From Dacryopinax spathularia (Eukaryota; Basidiomycota; Dacrymycetes; Dacrymycetales; Dacrymycetaceae), in contig JBBPFI010000012.1 of assembly GCA_037974965.1 (NCBI GenBank), positions 372,001 through 436,000 of the forward strand: 64,000 bases of DNA. Reading direction: 5' to 3'. The notes under the pieces were generated by a model. It made no database searches and had not been told where the DNA came from. It was given only the letters and a program-made list of their open reading frames with translations. Shown here piece after piece: positions 1 through 11,451 of this stretch. Made by a program: the position numbers and the translations under genes. Numbering within the stretch: position 1 is the stretch's first letter; every line of letters begins with the position of its first letter.

Positions 1-258
1 AACTTCACGACTGGCAAGGTCACTACGGTAGCTCCCAAACCCGAGGATCAGAGTGGTCACGGCGGCGGAGACTGGGGTCTGATGGGAAGTTTCGTCCAAG
101 CTGTGAAGGAGAACAACCAGGAAATCCTAGGAACGACCGTCGATGAAATTCTGAAGAGTCACCTCACTGTCTTTGCGGCGGAGAAGAGCAGGAGGGATGG
201 GACCGTGATCGATGTCGAACAGTTCGAGAAGGAAGTCAGGGAGGGCATGAAGCAGTAG
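1..258 (+). CDS. 3' end of a probable Gfo/Idh/MocA-type oxidoreductase (partial)
   Basis: The frame is open from base 1 and ends at a TAG at 256-258, giving 85 C-terminal residues. The tail (FVQAVKENNQEILGTTVDEI, then SHLTVFAAEKSRR) resembles the last helix of Gfo/Idh/MocA NAD(P)-dependent dehydrogenases, which commonly end with a similar SH..AFAAE.SR stretch. The Rossmann domain and the dinucleotide motif would lie left of the window, so the family call rests only on this tail. There is no intron in the visible part. The next gene lies on the opposite strand and converges on it, with about 95 bp between the two stop codons. Confidence 0.45.
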   Translation, partial: NFTTGKVTTVAPKPEDQSGHGGGDWGLMGSFVQAVKENNQEILGTTVDEILKSHLTVFAAEKSRRDGTVIDVEQFEKEVREGMKQ

Positions 259-353
259 GATTAACCTCATCATGCTATACCCGTGTAAACCATCCGTACA
301 ATGTTGTGGATCGATACATCGCTACCTGCCTAAGAGCAGGATCTCTTGCTATG

Positions 354-1353
354 TTACCACATATTCCCGCTCACCATCTTCAAGTCCGAATTGGTGCAAT
401 AGACCACGTTCACGTCGTTCACCTTGACCATCTCCCATCTCCCCTGATCGGGATTCCAGTGGAAGATGCGTTTGATCCCAGCCCATCGACACCACTCGAT
501 GCACCGCCAACACGGGCTGGCAGGGCCGATGACGCCCGATCGCGTAACTCGGGCGACGTATAAGTCTGCCCCGTTGATGCGAGGATCGCGTCGACGTGCA
601 TCCCAGGTTGGCCGAGGGAGGCTGTCACAGCACTCCGGCTGCTGGATGGGAACAGCAAGACCCCTCTTGGTCTTCTTCGCCTCTCTTCCACACACAACAC
701 TCTGGTCACGCCTACGCCACTCGTTTGACCCGTTTGACGACCCCTTTACCGCCTTTAAGCCCCTGCCTGGCCGCGCTAACGGACGCAGAAGAACGTAAGT
801 CCCCGTCTCTCGCTGCGGCTGCCGCTGCTGCAGGCGATATTGCTCGTACTCGTGCTGCTCGTGTTGTATTCCGTGTCGATACTGTTGTTGGTGGTACTGG
901 TACCGATACTCGTCGTACCCCTCCTGCCCGTAATAAATCGCCTGATGATAATGATGATGATGATGATTGCCGTTGTAGTCGTTGTGCGCCTTGTAGCTTG
1001 TATTCTTCAAGCAGCGCGACTTCAGGTTCTCCTTCTCCTGCATCCGCCGAGCCGGCGGATTCGGTGCCAAGTTCAAAGCGCGACTCCGTAGCGGCCGTCA
1101 ACGCGGTACGCTGCGTCTTGAACGCGGGCGTGAAGCCGGTCGCCGTGTATATCGCGTGCATTTCGGCATGCATCGACATGGCCGTCTGATGAGTCTCGTT
1201 CCCGATCGAGCCGTCGTAGTGAGTGCGCCTGTGATTATGACCGCGGGAAAGGACCTTGCCGCCTTTGACGATGATAGCACCAAGCATGTAGGCCATGCTG
1301 CTCTTTTGCGCGGTGTCAAGACACTCGGACAGATAAGACTGCGACTTGTTCAT
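354..1353 (-). CDS. Cytidine/deoxycytidylate deaminase-like zinc protein
   Basis: The product is probably a zinc-dependent deaminase of the cytidine deaminase superfamily; its substrate is unknown. The N-terminal part starts at the ATG at 1353 and carries the zinc ligand and proton shuttle in SMHAEMHAI (HAE motif, around residue 62). The C-terminal part, read from a second frame down to the stop at 354-356, carries the PCxxC ligands in SPCWRCIEWCRWAGIKRIFHW. Between them is a long low-complexity linker (Ser, Arg and His-rich), a variable insert typical of the fungal members I know. The two parts are in different frames, so at least one intron lies in the linker, roughly 620-800. I could not place its borders with confidence. 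Both zinc motifs are intact, so the gene looks functional. Confidence 0.7.
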
Positions 1354-2402
1354 GGCTGATGATGAGAATGGTTTTTCGGATTAGATCCAAGTGGGTTGTT
1401 GAGCGGTAGAGTAGCTAGAGAGCTGAAAGTTGCCTAGGATAGCAAAGAATCGAAGTGGTTTACTCGATTGAAGAGGCACCCCGAGTCAGGGTTGCGCTTC
1501 TGTGTGGCCGCCCAGGCTTGATCGGGTGCAATTGGATGAAGGATCGATCGATCGTTCGCCCTAGACTCTCGGTTGCACACAATATCCTGATATCGTGAAA
1601 GTGCTGATGCAAGTCTGTTTCTTTCGTGTCCTTCTCCTGGACGGGCGAGCCGCAGCTACTCGCAAAGACAGATCTCATTGCCCAGGTGCCCACTCGAAAG
1701 CCTATTATTAAAGGTAGATGCATAAACCAATGCCGAAACTACTCTCGTGCTCTTTTGTCTGCTCCGTCCGTTACTCATTCATTCATCATGGACCAGGAGA
1801 GAAAAACGTCTCTGTCATACTGCGTGCAATTCCGGATGAAAAGGGCTTTACGCTCACCGAATTCCGTCCGTGATCAGCCAAGAGATCTCAAGCTTGGGGG
1901 GCCAACAGCAGTCTATGCAGGAAGTCTCAGAAATCGGCCCTACTATACGCCAAGCCCAGCTCATACCGCAACTGTCTGATGCTTACTAGCTTCACCACCT
2001 TCAGAACTCGAACAGGAATATGAATAAGGCAACAATCCGTACCTTCGGGATTTGTCTGTGGAGCGGACGAACGACGTCGGAAGCGCTGATGCGGTCGCGG
2101 GACTCGCGCTTCTTTCCGGGAACTTACGGACATTAGTCAGCGTCCGTGGGACGATGTTTACCACGAATCGTGGGTAATGCTTTCACAGCGAACTACACGC
2201 CAGTGCTGGTCTCCAACTATCGACTACCTTCCAGCCATGTTTCCGCCACTACTGTCTCCCCAGCAATGGGACACGCAAGGTATAAAAATCACCTTGGAAC
2301 GCTGGGCAGCCAGACAAGACCGATCAGAAAAAATATGCCTCATTCCTGATTCGCTCGAGACACAGAAAAACCTCTTACAGACGTTCACCACTTCCTTTCA
2401 AG
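1354..2402 (+). other. Intergenic region with a TATA-like box and an unresolved coding-like patch
   Basis: This is about 1.05 kb between the deaminase start (opposite strand) and the aldehyde reductase start, so it should hold both promoters. A TATA-like TATAAAA lies at 2281-2287, about 115 bp before the reductase ATG. Around 1789-2176 on the + strand there is a short coding-like patch with an ATG at 1789. It is spread over several frames with stops in between, and I could not join it into a gene. Confidence 0.4.
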
Positions 2403-3527
2403 ATGCCGATGGTAACACCTCCCGCTAAAGTGCTGGTCACTGGTGCAAACGGTTTTATCGCCGTTTGGATCGTTCGCTATCTCCTGGAACAAGGCTATTC
2501 CGTTCGTGGCACCGTGCGAACCGACTCGAAGGCAAAGTATCTCAAGGAGCGCTTTGCCCAATATGGTGACAAGCTCGAACTATCCATTATTCCCGACATG
2601 GAGCAGCCAAATGCGTTTGATGATGCCGTCAAGGGCGTGCAAGGTATTTTGCATACCGCGGCTCCCGTTCGCTATGGTGGCGACTATGAAAGTAAGTCAT
2701 CACTTTCGCACCATTGATCGCGTTCTGATAGACTCGAACAGCAATCGTGAAACCTTCCGTTTCTATGACGGAGAACATCTTGTCCAGCGCCTACAAGCAT
2801 GGTGCCGAAGTCCGTCGTGTCGTCATCACATCCTCCACAGTTGCGCTCCTCGAGCCGCATGACCCAGGTTATGTCTACAGCGACAAGGACTGGAATGATC
2901 ATGCGGTCGAGGAGCTCAAGTCCAATTTCGAGAATGCCGCCGACTACACTCCCTACTACGCTTCCAAGACGCTGGCGGAACGTGCCGCATGGAAGTTCTA
3001 CGACGCCCACAAAGCCGAGGTCAAGTGGGATATGGCGACGATCTTGTTCCCCTACGTATTTGGGCCACCGATCCACCAGGTTAGCATGTGCATTCCCCTC
3101 ATGTCGACGCACTTGCAGAAGCTTCTCACAACAGGAATATACGAACGGAAAGCCTCAAAGCTTCTTGTACGACTCGCTGCAGGAAGAGAAGCCTGCTGAC
3201 ACTCTGGGGGATAGCGTTGGTGCATGGGTCGACGTGCGGGATGTTGCATTAGCACACGTCCGTGCCCTGCAGGAGGAAGAAGCGGCGGATATTCGACTCA
3301 TCCTTTCTGCCGGACCTTTCTCCTGGCAGGACGTGTACGATGCACTGGCTACGGTTCAGCCGCCCATTGAAAGCGTGCCGAAGGGTCAGCCGGCCATCAC
3401 TCGCAAGCCTCCCCACTGGCTGTTCGACACGAGCAAGGCGGAGAGTGTTCTCGGCATCACTTACCGCTCTCTGGCAGAGTCCGCCAGAGACACGATTCTG
3501 AGCATCAAGTTCCCAGGTTCTTTCTAG
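2403..3527 (+). CDS. NAD(P)-dependent aldehyde/ketone reductase, extended SDR (GRE2/DFR-like)
   Basis: Predicted to reduce carbonyl substrates with NADPH, as do yeast Gre2 and plant dihydroflavonol reductases. Three exons fit exactly: 2403-2691, 2742-3079 and 3135-3527, giving 339 residues and short introns of 50 and 55 bp. The dinucleotide motif TGANGFIA lies near residue 14. The catalytic Ser region is VVITSSTVALL and the catalytic pair is YYASK (YxxxK). The C-terminal half (WVDVRDVALAHVRALQ) matches the extended SDR fold. The start is the first ATG after a TATA-like site at 2281. No frameshift or missing residue was seen. The substrate cannot be told from the sequence. Confidence 0.85.
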
Positions 3528-3783
3528 AAGAGCTGTAACTATAACGGTATTGTGGTCGCCTATTGTGTCACAAGCAACGTCAATTGAGTAGGATGGACGT
3601 GTACCGCCCAGCTGGCCATGGCTGGGCTGGGTCACGCGAAGGCTTGCAATGCACGTCCGAGCCTGATACATGAACAAGCCCAAACACCAAAGCGTCTCCA
3701 CTCATGATTAATACTCTCTAACCATCGTTGTATCATACCATAACAATCACTTCTATGTCCTGGCAGTATCCCGTACAGGGTCA

Positions 3784-6700
3784 TTAATCGCTCATAACAC
3801 TGTCATCGTCTGCGGCAAAAGGCGCATACTCGTCACCCCTTCTCCTCACTGCGCTCCGCATCCAGTCTTCATCCACGTCTTCCAGAGGGTATCCTTCACC
3901 GCCAGCGAAGCTGAGAATAACAGGCAGAAGGATCAGGCCGTGAAGTGCTCCGGAAACGATGAGGGTCAGCCACATGCGGAAGTAATACACCTGTGCAGCG
4001 AAGATTAGCCGTTATTTGTGAGTAAGCAACGGTTGGATGTTAACGTGCCTCAAGAAGCTTAGACCGTGTCAAGGCTAGTACCGAGATCCCGATGAGTTTC
4101 GTGAAGGTGATCCCCGATAACACCGATGGTCCAACCTCAACGAGCGCCGTCCACACCCTCTCATCCCGTTCCTTCTGACCCTCCGCTTGACTTCCGGGTA
4201 CGGCACCCATGAATGCCCGCGCAACATGAGCGTTGAATTCGACTGCGATGCCAAGCGCAATAACAAGGTTGACGAGACTGAGAGCATTGAGCGAGATGCC
4301 CCACGCGCCCATGACGCCTCCGACGTTCAAGACCGTCAGCCCCACAGTGCACGTGACTATCACACCAGTGCGAATCGAGCCTAGCGCAAGCGACGTAATA
4401 ATGAGCACGGCAAGAAGGCCAAGGGAAATCGTCTCTTCCGTCATGGAGCCCAGATGCGCGTATTGGTCGAAGAAGACATAGTGGATCGAATAAGGGAAAA
4501 CGGCTGTTCGCGTCCGTTGGGCGATGTCGTCCGCAATTCTATGCGCAGCTGCGAATGAGTTGATGAAGTCTTGTTGAGTCTTCAGCGGGATATGGGAGGT
4601 ACGGAAGCTCGAGGCGGTGATGCTCTTCCCGTCATCGGAGAAGGATAAGGCGCCACCATATGCGGACTGGCCACCGAGCGGGCAGTCCTCGTTGGTCGGG
4701 GAGATTAGCCATTGCTTGACGTACCGCATGAATTCGTCGCCCTGCGGAAGACCGTCCATGGTGATGTTCCAAGGCGGGATATGGTCCTCGAAACACGGCT
4801 TGCATCTTCGCTCGGCATCCCTTGGCGAGCAGAAGACGTCGGGATCATCCTTCCTCACTCGGCAGCACGACGTAAACTGTGGGTTGAGCCAGCGTAGGAA
4901 GTCGTCGATCCAGCTTGCGGCGGGCTCGGCGATGTATGAGCTGTCTGACCTCTGCCGCTCAGCCTCAAGAACGTTAACAAGGCTGAACTCGTCACAGGTC
5001 GTAAAGCGGCCGCAAAGATGTTGCTGATCGCGCCGTATCGTCACATTCGCGGAAGAAGAGACGAAGTAGACCGGTGGACCAACATCGTAGTAGTTATCGA
5101 TCGCGTTGAACCAGTCGATGAGGTATGAGTCTGAGGGCAGTGCTAAACGCTGGTCCAGTCCCATATGCACGTGTTGCACACCGATCAAGGAGAGTACGGT
5201 CAAACCCGCGAAAGTGGCCAGAACGCAGGCCTTGACTTCTTTCTTCAGCAGGAAGGGCGCATATCGCTTCTTTACGAATCGAGTAATAGCGCTACCTTCG
5301 GGATTGGATGCACCGTCGACCAAGGCGATACGCTGAGGCAGCCTGATACAAGGCGCACAGTCAACCCTGTTCGACTAGCAGGATGTTAGCAGATATTAGA
5401 AATCGGTCTGGTGTTCTGCTCACCTCGACTCGTCGCAGATCCAGAGTCATCGCGCTGACGAACACCGTCATCTGGAGTAGTCCATCCAGAAGCACGCTTC
5501 CAGCTGCATACAGCGCAAAATTCCGGACCGCAGGCATGGGCACTAGAGCGCCCAGCCCGAATGCAACAACCTCCGTTACTGTACTAAGAAAGATGGATGG
5601 TCCCATCTTGGCCAGCGCACGGGCTACCCTGTCTTCCGCAGGTAGCTGCGTCGGTACTGAATCATCTAGTGATGGCGAATGAATGGAGGGTGACATTGCA
5701 GTGCCGTTATTGCCGTTCGAGGTAGGTGCGATCGATGTCGGTCCATGAAGAGTGTTCTGTTTGTCGAGCTCGTGCACCAGGATGAAGACGTTGTCCACAC
5801 CCACGGCCAAAACCAGGAATGGAATGACTTCAGCGATAATTAGGGTAGCGCGAACTCCAAGCAGGGAGAAGAATCCGACTGATGAGAGCACGGCGATGAT
5901 GACGAGTATTATGCCAACCAGTCCGAGGGTAACTTTCGACGTGACAAGGAACCTCAGGCTAGGTCGGCGGAGTCTGGAAAGATGATATCGCATCCTCGGG
6001 AAGAAGCCTTCTGGAATTTCTGCCTCGGAGTAGGTCGGAGTTAGGAACGACATTCGACTCCCGCTTCCAAGAGTGAGGGAGACGTATACGAACATGACCA
6101 GGTAGGACATGATCACGATGGGGATATCGGTGTTACTGCTCTTGTTCAATTCTTCTTCCAGACTGACACCGGTAGAGTAAGAAATCTTCATCCCATGGAG
6201 CAGTTCCGCCTGTGGAGCAACCGTATCGTGAATATACGAGCGAAGGTCTCGCTCCCACTCCTCAATCAGCGCCAAGCGTGTTGCGTTCCGCGAGTTCCGC
6301 ACGACCAGGGTCATAACGGCTGCCGAGGCGCGAGAGTACACCGGGCCATCGTCGGATTGCGGCACACCACCCAAAGCATACTTTGGTAGGAGCGGTTGAC
6401 CCCATGCGGTCAAGCAATTCGAAGGCGTCCTGGCGCAGTCATCGAGAGTCTCGCGCCATGTTGGATCTTCCTCGCTGTCAAGATCGGCGAACCAAACGAG
6501 AGGCGACTGGACCACACAGGGTGTTCCTGGTCCCGCTGGTGCAAAGCAGACATCTTCGAGCGTAAGCCCAGATGGACTCCGAATGCCGCGGATGGTCGAC
6601 AGGATCTCCTCCATGTATTTCAACCGCTCCAGAGTCAAGACGCCCAATTCGTCCCCGTTGACAGAGGTAAAGAACATCTGCTCTGTGCGGTAGAACGGAT

Positions 6701-7988
6701 CGAAATGCTCGTCGAAGTACTCTTTCTGTACTGCACTTTCACTTCCTGGTGCTACCCACAGCTTGACGGGATCGGTTTCGAAGGCGAATCGAGCCCAGCC
6801 GATGTTCATCAGCGCGATCACAGCTGCCGCAATGGCGAATGTAAGCCAGGGCTTGCTGGCGCACCAGTAGCCGAGGCGGAAATAGAACTTCCGCAGCCAT
6901 GCGTTTAGCTTGTGTTGCCGCGGTTGGGATGATTCCATGGGGTCGAGCAAAGATGCGCCGCGACCAAGGTGAGCTCGATGTAATGATAAGCCCGCGACGG
7001 ACGAGGTGGAGTCGGCGAGCTGATGTTGACTTTGAGGTGCGGTCGCTCCAATAAGGCTCTGATGCGCGGCTCCGTCCCCTGTCGACAATGCTACCCCTTC
7101 TTCTCCTTCCAATCGAATTTGGCGCCGCATGTAGAAAGCCCTGAATAGCACGAAAGCGATGAACGCAGAAAGTGCAAGGGAGTAGGTGAGGGTGAGGGTG
7201 AATGTCAGGCAAGACATCATGCCGACCCGACAGCTAGCCTCGTTGGATGGTGGTGGGACATATGGTAGCATAGGGCATACGCTTGGGCAGTCGACGCATG
7301 CACATCTGCTACCCAGATCCTCTGAAGCGCAGTTTAGCGGTGTTCGTGAGAAAGGCGTCATCGAGTCGTTCCACTGCCGTGGGAAGTCGATCTGGAACGG
7401 GCTGCCAGGCCCGAAGTCCTTCTTGTCCCCCATGAACTTCAAGAACGCATCCGCCGTCTTTGCCCCTCCTCCGATGAAGTCCATCGCAAACTGGTTCGCC
7501 GCGCCCATCTGCACATACTTGCAGGAATCGTAGAACCCCTGCTTAAACTCCTCTCCCACGGCGAAATCTACGCTCTTGACTGCGGTCTTGCCAGATGTCG
7601 TCTGTTGCGTTGATGTGACTTGGACAAACGTTCCTTGGTCTGGCGAGCAGGTGAAGGAGCAGAAGAAGTCGCGGAAGTTGTTGTAGCATGCAGGGCATGA
7701 TGAGATTATGGGTGATACAGTTCGGAGGTTCTCGGCAAGCGTATCGAGCTGTGATGGTGAGCAGCAGGCACCTCCGCTGCTGAATGATGGCCCGCAGACA
7801 GAGGATAACTGTTCCCTGAACTCATCATCGGGCTATAACACTAAGGTCAGCTTGAGATGACTAGAGTCAAACTCTTCTCGACTCACCTCCGTGGCTGGTC
7901 CACTATCCGGACAAGGCAATTCTGGCGAGAACAAGCTCGCACGACCGCAAGAACCGCGCATAGCGCAGTGCCCTGGTTGACCAAGCAT
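3784..7988 (-). CDS. NCR1: NPC1-type sterol transporter (Niemann-Pick C1 / Ncr1)
   Basis: A polytopic protein that moves sterol out of the vacuole or lysosome lumen. Exons are 7988-7887, 7832-5424, 5374-4049 and 3990-3784 (about 1347 residues). The N-terminal sterol-binding domain starts with the family hallmark HCAMRGSCG and LPCPDSGPATE, followed by many cysteines. The sterol-sensing domain, about residues 560-790, includes LAVGVDNVFILVHELDKQN. The last transmembrane set ends in SGALHGLILLPVILS. Two oddities stand out. The only in-frame ATG, at 7988, sits ten residues before the family's mature N-terminus, so no signal peptide is encoded. The last intron (3991-4048) appears to start with GC (GAG then GCACGT) rather than GT. 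An unseen upstream exon could end at the acceptor at 7973-7974 and supply the signal peptide. Confidence 0.9.
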
Positions 7989-8857
7989 TATTCGTGGAGA
8001 TATCGTTGTGTAAGATCAACCAGGGTAGGGTATATGAGATATGCGCTTGGTTGTTGGGCAAGTTGGACTGTGCACTTCGTCACCCTTTCTGGGGAACACG
8101 CCGGAGAGAGTGGCGTTTGTGCGCGTCACCCCGCCGTCTTCGATCGTCGATAGGAATTCAGTGGCTGTGAATTTAACCCGGCGGGCTCGGTTCCTCGGTC
8201 TAGTTCTTCTTCAGCGCGAGACGCGCCCGGCAGCGGATTAGGCTGTGGGTCTACTACGTATTGGAATTTGGAATATCTCGACATATTGCGGTAAAGTCCA
8301 GAAGGACGACGGGTCGAATTGGTAGCGGCAAAACGGACGGGTCCGACTGAAAGGAGATCAACCTGGGCTGCCAACTCCCCCAGTGTTGCGTTGAAGAAGC
8401 GGGGCTGTCATCGGCGGCCGGCTCTCCTCTAGGGCCAAAGCGGAGGGACGTACGTAGACCGTAATGTACGAGTGGGTGCGATCGTATTCTGCGGCAGACT
8501 GAGAGCTTTCGCCAGTAGATGTCCCCTCTTATAAGACATTTACGGTGTTCACAGGTTCGCAAAGAGATCTTCATCTCGGGATCCCTTCAGTAGATCAACG
8601 GCATCATTAACATGCTGCAATGGTATACTGGAGGGCGGGTCAGCACACATCATACTGAACTTTATACGCGAAGTGCTCACTAACGTCGTCCCACACCCAT
8701 GCCTCCTGGCTCCATCACCCTCTTCAAGCCCGCCTCTTGCGCGTGCAAGATCCACGGGCATGTCCCCAGCAATAAGCCCTGCTAATCCGTGACTCCAGAT
8801 CGCCCGTCTGTTGTGGTACGATCCGTACACGTCAACGAAAGACAAGGTATCATGAGA
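7989..8857 (-). other. Region upstream of NPC1, gene not found
   Basis: This holds the 5' flank of the NPC1-type gene and the downstream flank of secreted-protein copy A. I searched the minus strand for a signal-peptide exon ending in phase 1 that could splice to 7972 and saw none. A TATA-like TATAAAGTTCAG (minus strand, about 8650-8661) closely resembles the one before copy B, so this stretch may also be an old promoter of a decayed repeat unit. Confidence 0.3.
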
Positions 8858-9093
8858 CGCTCGCCCACATAAGTGTTTTACCAGCACGTGTCCTGTCCGT
8901 AACTGTATATGCATCCCAGGAGGCCCCGCGTATTATTGTCGATCTAGGTGACGGGGTAGCCGTACAGAGCAACGACTTGACATGTATATCGGCAGGGATT
9001 GCTAGATGACTGGCGCGATCGTATAGGTCCTGTCGGACTTCCGTTCGCTAGGAGTGATATCCAGACGAAGAGGGCAACCCAGCTGAAGAGCAT
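8858..9093 (-). pseudogene. Small secreted cysteine-rich protein, copy A (broken)
   Basis: Read on the minus strand from an ATG at 9093, the conceptual product begins with a signal-peptide-like MLFSWVALFVWISLLANGS. It keeps the same spacing of cysteines and the same block LLGCIYSYGQDTC seen in copies B and C. The frame is interrupted by about two stops, so it is probably a dead copy. Its flanks align over several hundred bases with those of copy B. The function of the family is unknown; small secreted cysteine-rich proteins in fungi are often surface or effector-type proteins, but nothing here proves that. Confidence 0.65.
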
Positions 9094-10092
9094 CGTGTGA
9101 CGTATCGACCGGGAAGAGCTGCACCGTGATATGAGGGCAAACCCGTCGACCTTTTGTCTAGTTACTCAAGAATACCGTAACATGGCCCGGACTGGGAGAA
9201 AACGCTGTGATTCCGCCCGCACCTGAAAAGACCGTGAAATTTCGAACGGCACGGGTCGCCCATCAAGTCCGCAGCCCGCATCAGCCGAACTTCGGTATCG
9301 CCAGAGCAATATTGTGGGGTCATTGTTAGCTTCGAAATAGTCACCCAGGCGGTTCAGAAATGGGTGGCCAAATGGTGTTATGCGGTCTGTCTCAGGCTTG
9401 CGCACAACGGCGCACTTGCGACAGCCTTGAGATTCGATAATCGAGGGGCGCGTGACCGCCCTGCCCAGTCACATTCCCGACATTCCATTTAGGATTGTAG
9501 ATCGGCTCGGGCGAATTGGGCGACGCAATGCCGACTCCTCATTATAGGCTTCACAGAAGTCCCTTCTGCGTTACTACTTCAGAATGCAAGCAAACAGGTA
9601 TTTCGCACCGAGATCGGTCACCGCGGGAAAGCGGCCACGTATGCAAATATTGCGACGACCTTTCGATGCTCTCGCATACAACAACCAGCTGAAGCCTGAT
9701 GCACCCTCCCGGCCTCTTGTTGAGGACAATCCGAGGCGCAAAACTTCAAAGTTGGCGCGCACCTCTATTTTGCAACATTTCGCGGATGCAGAAGGGGGTT
9801 TGCCAATTAACAGCGACATCGCTGGCTGAACGGGGTAGGATGAAATGATGCACAGTGATGGCAATCTGCAGCTCGAGTCTACTGGGCAGGTCTCAGTATC
9901 TAGGCGGCGCTTCATTCGAGATGTACTCACTAGACGCACCCACGCCCCCCGCCTACTGACTCAACCAGCCGCCTCCCTCCCGCTTCTTGCGCGTGCTGCA
10001 GACTCCACTCGGTTCCGGCCAGCAGTAATACCCGCTTAGCTGAGGTTCTAGAAGACCAGTCTGTCACGGTGTGAGGACCGACCTCATCCTAT

Positions 10093-10329
10093 TCAAAGCT
10101 CGCCTACCCAAGTGTTGTACCAGCATGTGTCCAGTCCGTTATTGTACACGCATCCCAGGAGACCCGGGGAACTATTGTCGCTGCTGGTGAGGGAGAATCC
10201 GAACAGGTCGATCCTTGGACACGTGTACGGGCAAGGGCTTGCTGACTGCCGTGGTCGCACAGGCCTTGCCGGACTTCCATCCACTAGCAGTGCAATCCAG
10301 GCGAACAGGACGAACCAGCCCAAGAGCAT
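10093..10329 (-). CDS. Small secreted cysteine-rich protein, copy B
   Basis: A single-exon frame of 78 residues from the ATG at 10329 to the TGA at 10093. The first 18 residues (MLLGWFVLFAWIALLVDG) are a clear signal peptide. The mature part has four cysteines spaced C-x3-C-x22-C-x8-C within SPCPYTCPRIDLFGFSLTSS and LLGCVYNNGLDTCWYNTWVG. A TATA box (TATAAA on the minus strand, 10402-10407) lies about 73 bp upstream. Copies A and C share the cysteine pattern and the block LGC.Y..G. I know of no family by this pattern. An apoplastic or cell-surface protein with two disulfides is the inference; an effector role is only a guess. Confidence 0.65.
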   Translation of the reverse strand: MLLGWFVLFAWIALLVDGSPARPVRPRQSASPCPYTCPRIDLFGFSLTSSDNSSPGLLGCVYNNGLDTCWYNTWVGEL

Positions 10330-10401
10330 CGTGTGGGCCGTCGAAATCTCAGGTAAGACTGACAGGGTGAGACGATAGCAACTCCCTCGAACACTCTGAA
10401 C

Positions 10402-10407
10402 TTTATA
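10402..10407 (-). promoter_or_regulatory. TATA box of secreted-protein copy B
   Basis: TATAAA on the minus strand, within ACATATAAAGTTCAG, about 73 bp upstream of the ATG at 10329. The spacing suits a fungal core promoter. Confidence 0.5.
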
Positions 10408-10735
10408 TGTATCCACTGGAGGTCGCCATATCGTGGTCCGGACTCGGCGAAAACGCCACACCGGCACTATCATCCCGCCGGTAGCTGACGAAGCCCGCGA
10501 ATTCAATTCACGGAAGGGGTCAGGCACCAGGTCGCCGGGCTTTCGCACCACCCGGACGTGGTACCGCCAGGATCATAGCGTCATCTCCAGCGCTCGGTTG
10601 TCATACAGCTGCCAGCTTCTAGACCACGAACCGCAGGGCAGATATCTTGCAAGTACCTTCAGCGAAGGAGATGGGATGGACTGCAACCAGTGGTATACTG
10701 GCCGTCGTCTCAGGCTTTCGCGAGCCAAAGCGCAC

Positions 10736-10743
10736 TCGCGCCC
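10736..10743. repeat. Left 8-bp target site duplication of the transposon
   Basis: TCGCGCCC lies directly before the left inverted repeat. The identical 8-mer lies directly after the right inverted repeat at 22316-22323. Confidence 0.85.
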
Positions 10744-10764
10744 GGAGGTAATTCCTCCGATGCC
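10744..10764 (+). repeat. Left terminal inverted repeat (21 bp)
   Basis: Begins GGAGGTAATTCCTCCG and is an exact reverse complement of 22295-22315. The outer 15 bases are themselves nearly palindromic. Inward of the 21 bp only weak similarity remains between the two ends. Confidence 0.9.
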
Positions 10765-11203
10765 CCCTCCGCGGAGGCGCGCTTCCCACAATCACCGCGT
10801 GTAGGCTGTACCTGACCGAGGGCAGGACAGGGTCTTCGAGGATGGCGGGACTAATAGAACGGGGAGGTATGTTTGATTATCTATCCTTGGCAGGGTTTTA
10901 GATTAGCTGTCACCGGGTAGAATAGAATGCCATACCTTTGTTCCAGATGACGTGAGCGACTGACCGTTCAGATAAGCTGTTGGGTCTGAAATGGGCCTAG
11001 GTACGGCCGGACGCGAAAGGGCCCCTAGGGCAGGTTATGTCATATGACCTGCCTTTGGACAAGGTTCCTTCCCGGCCAACGCTTCCGCGAGTCGTTGGTT
11101 CAGGAAAGGAGGGGAAGGAAGGGAAGGAGGGGAAGGAGGGGAAGGAGGGGTTTGAGGAGGGGATGGAGAGTGTCATAGTAGCAAATGTATTAGCATTACT
11201 TTA
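10765..11203. other. Left subterminal region of the transposon, no gene
   Basis: Non-coding. It contains an imperfect palindrome, GGCAGGT then TCATATGACCTGCC, at 11029-11054. A related palindrome, AGGTCATATGACCT, occurs at 21715-21728 near the other end, so this pair may be a subterminal protein-binding site. A G-rich stretch of aggaggggaagg repeats covers about 11103-11155. The dispersed GTGATGTGATGG motif is absent here. Confidence 0.45.
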
Positions 11204-11379
11204 AAGTGATGTGATGGTATCGGGCTGTTGTCTAACACTTCCTCACCTCTAAGTGATGTGATGGTATCGGACCAAAGTCCGAGGCCTCTGCTCTTGTAAG
11301 TGATGTGATGGTATTGGACCGAAGTCCAACACCTCTAACCCTCATGTGATGTGATGGTATTGGACCGAAGTCCAATACC
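11204..11379 (+). repeat. Cluster of four GTGATGTGATGGTATYGG motifs with hairpins
   Basis: Four copies in the same orientation at about 11204, 11251, 11298 and 11344, spaced 46-47 bp. Copies two to four run straight into an inverted repeat. The best is 11356-11379: arms GGTATTGGAC and GTCCAATACC, a perfect 10-bp stem with a CGAA loop. The third has one mismatch (arms at 11310-11319 and 11324-11333). The cluster lies just downstream of the stop codon of the 11452-13008 gene. Confidence 0.85.
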
Positions 11380-11451
11380 TCCTACCATTCGATACGGTAC
11401 TTAAACGGGGATCGCGTTACAAGCCATAACCAACCTTTATTCTCGTGGCTA

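Larger units (their letters stand above)
8580..10743. repeat. Tandemly duplicated unit carrying the small secreted protein genes
   Basis: Segments around 8.6-9.5 kb and 9.85-10.74 kb are diverged direct copies. Shared landmarks in the same order are: a tggtatactgg block, a tcttgcgcgtgc block (8735-8750 and 9985-10000), the secreted-protein gene itself, and a block ending ctcaggct..gcgcact.gcg (9400-9420 and 10720-10740). A third copy continues at 22324-23190 beyond the transposon. The three start codons are 1,236 bp and, after removing the transposon, about 1,011 bp apart. The array sits directly upstream of the NPC1-type gene. Confidence 0.7.
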
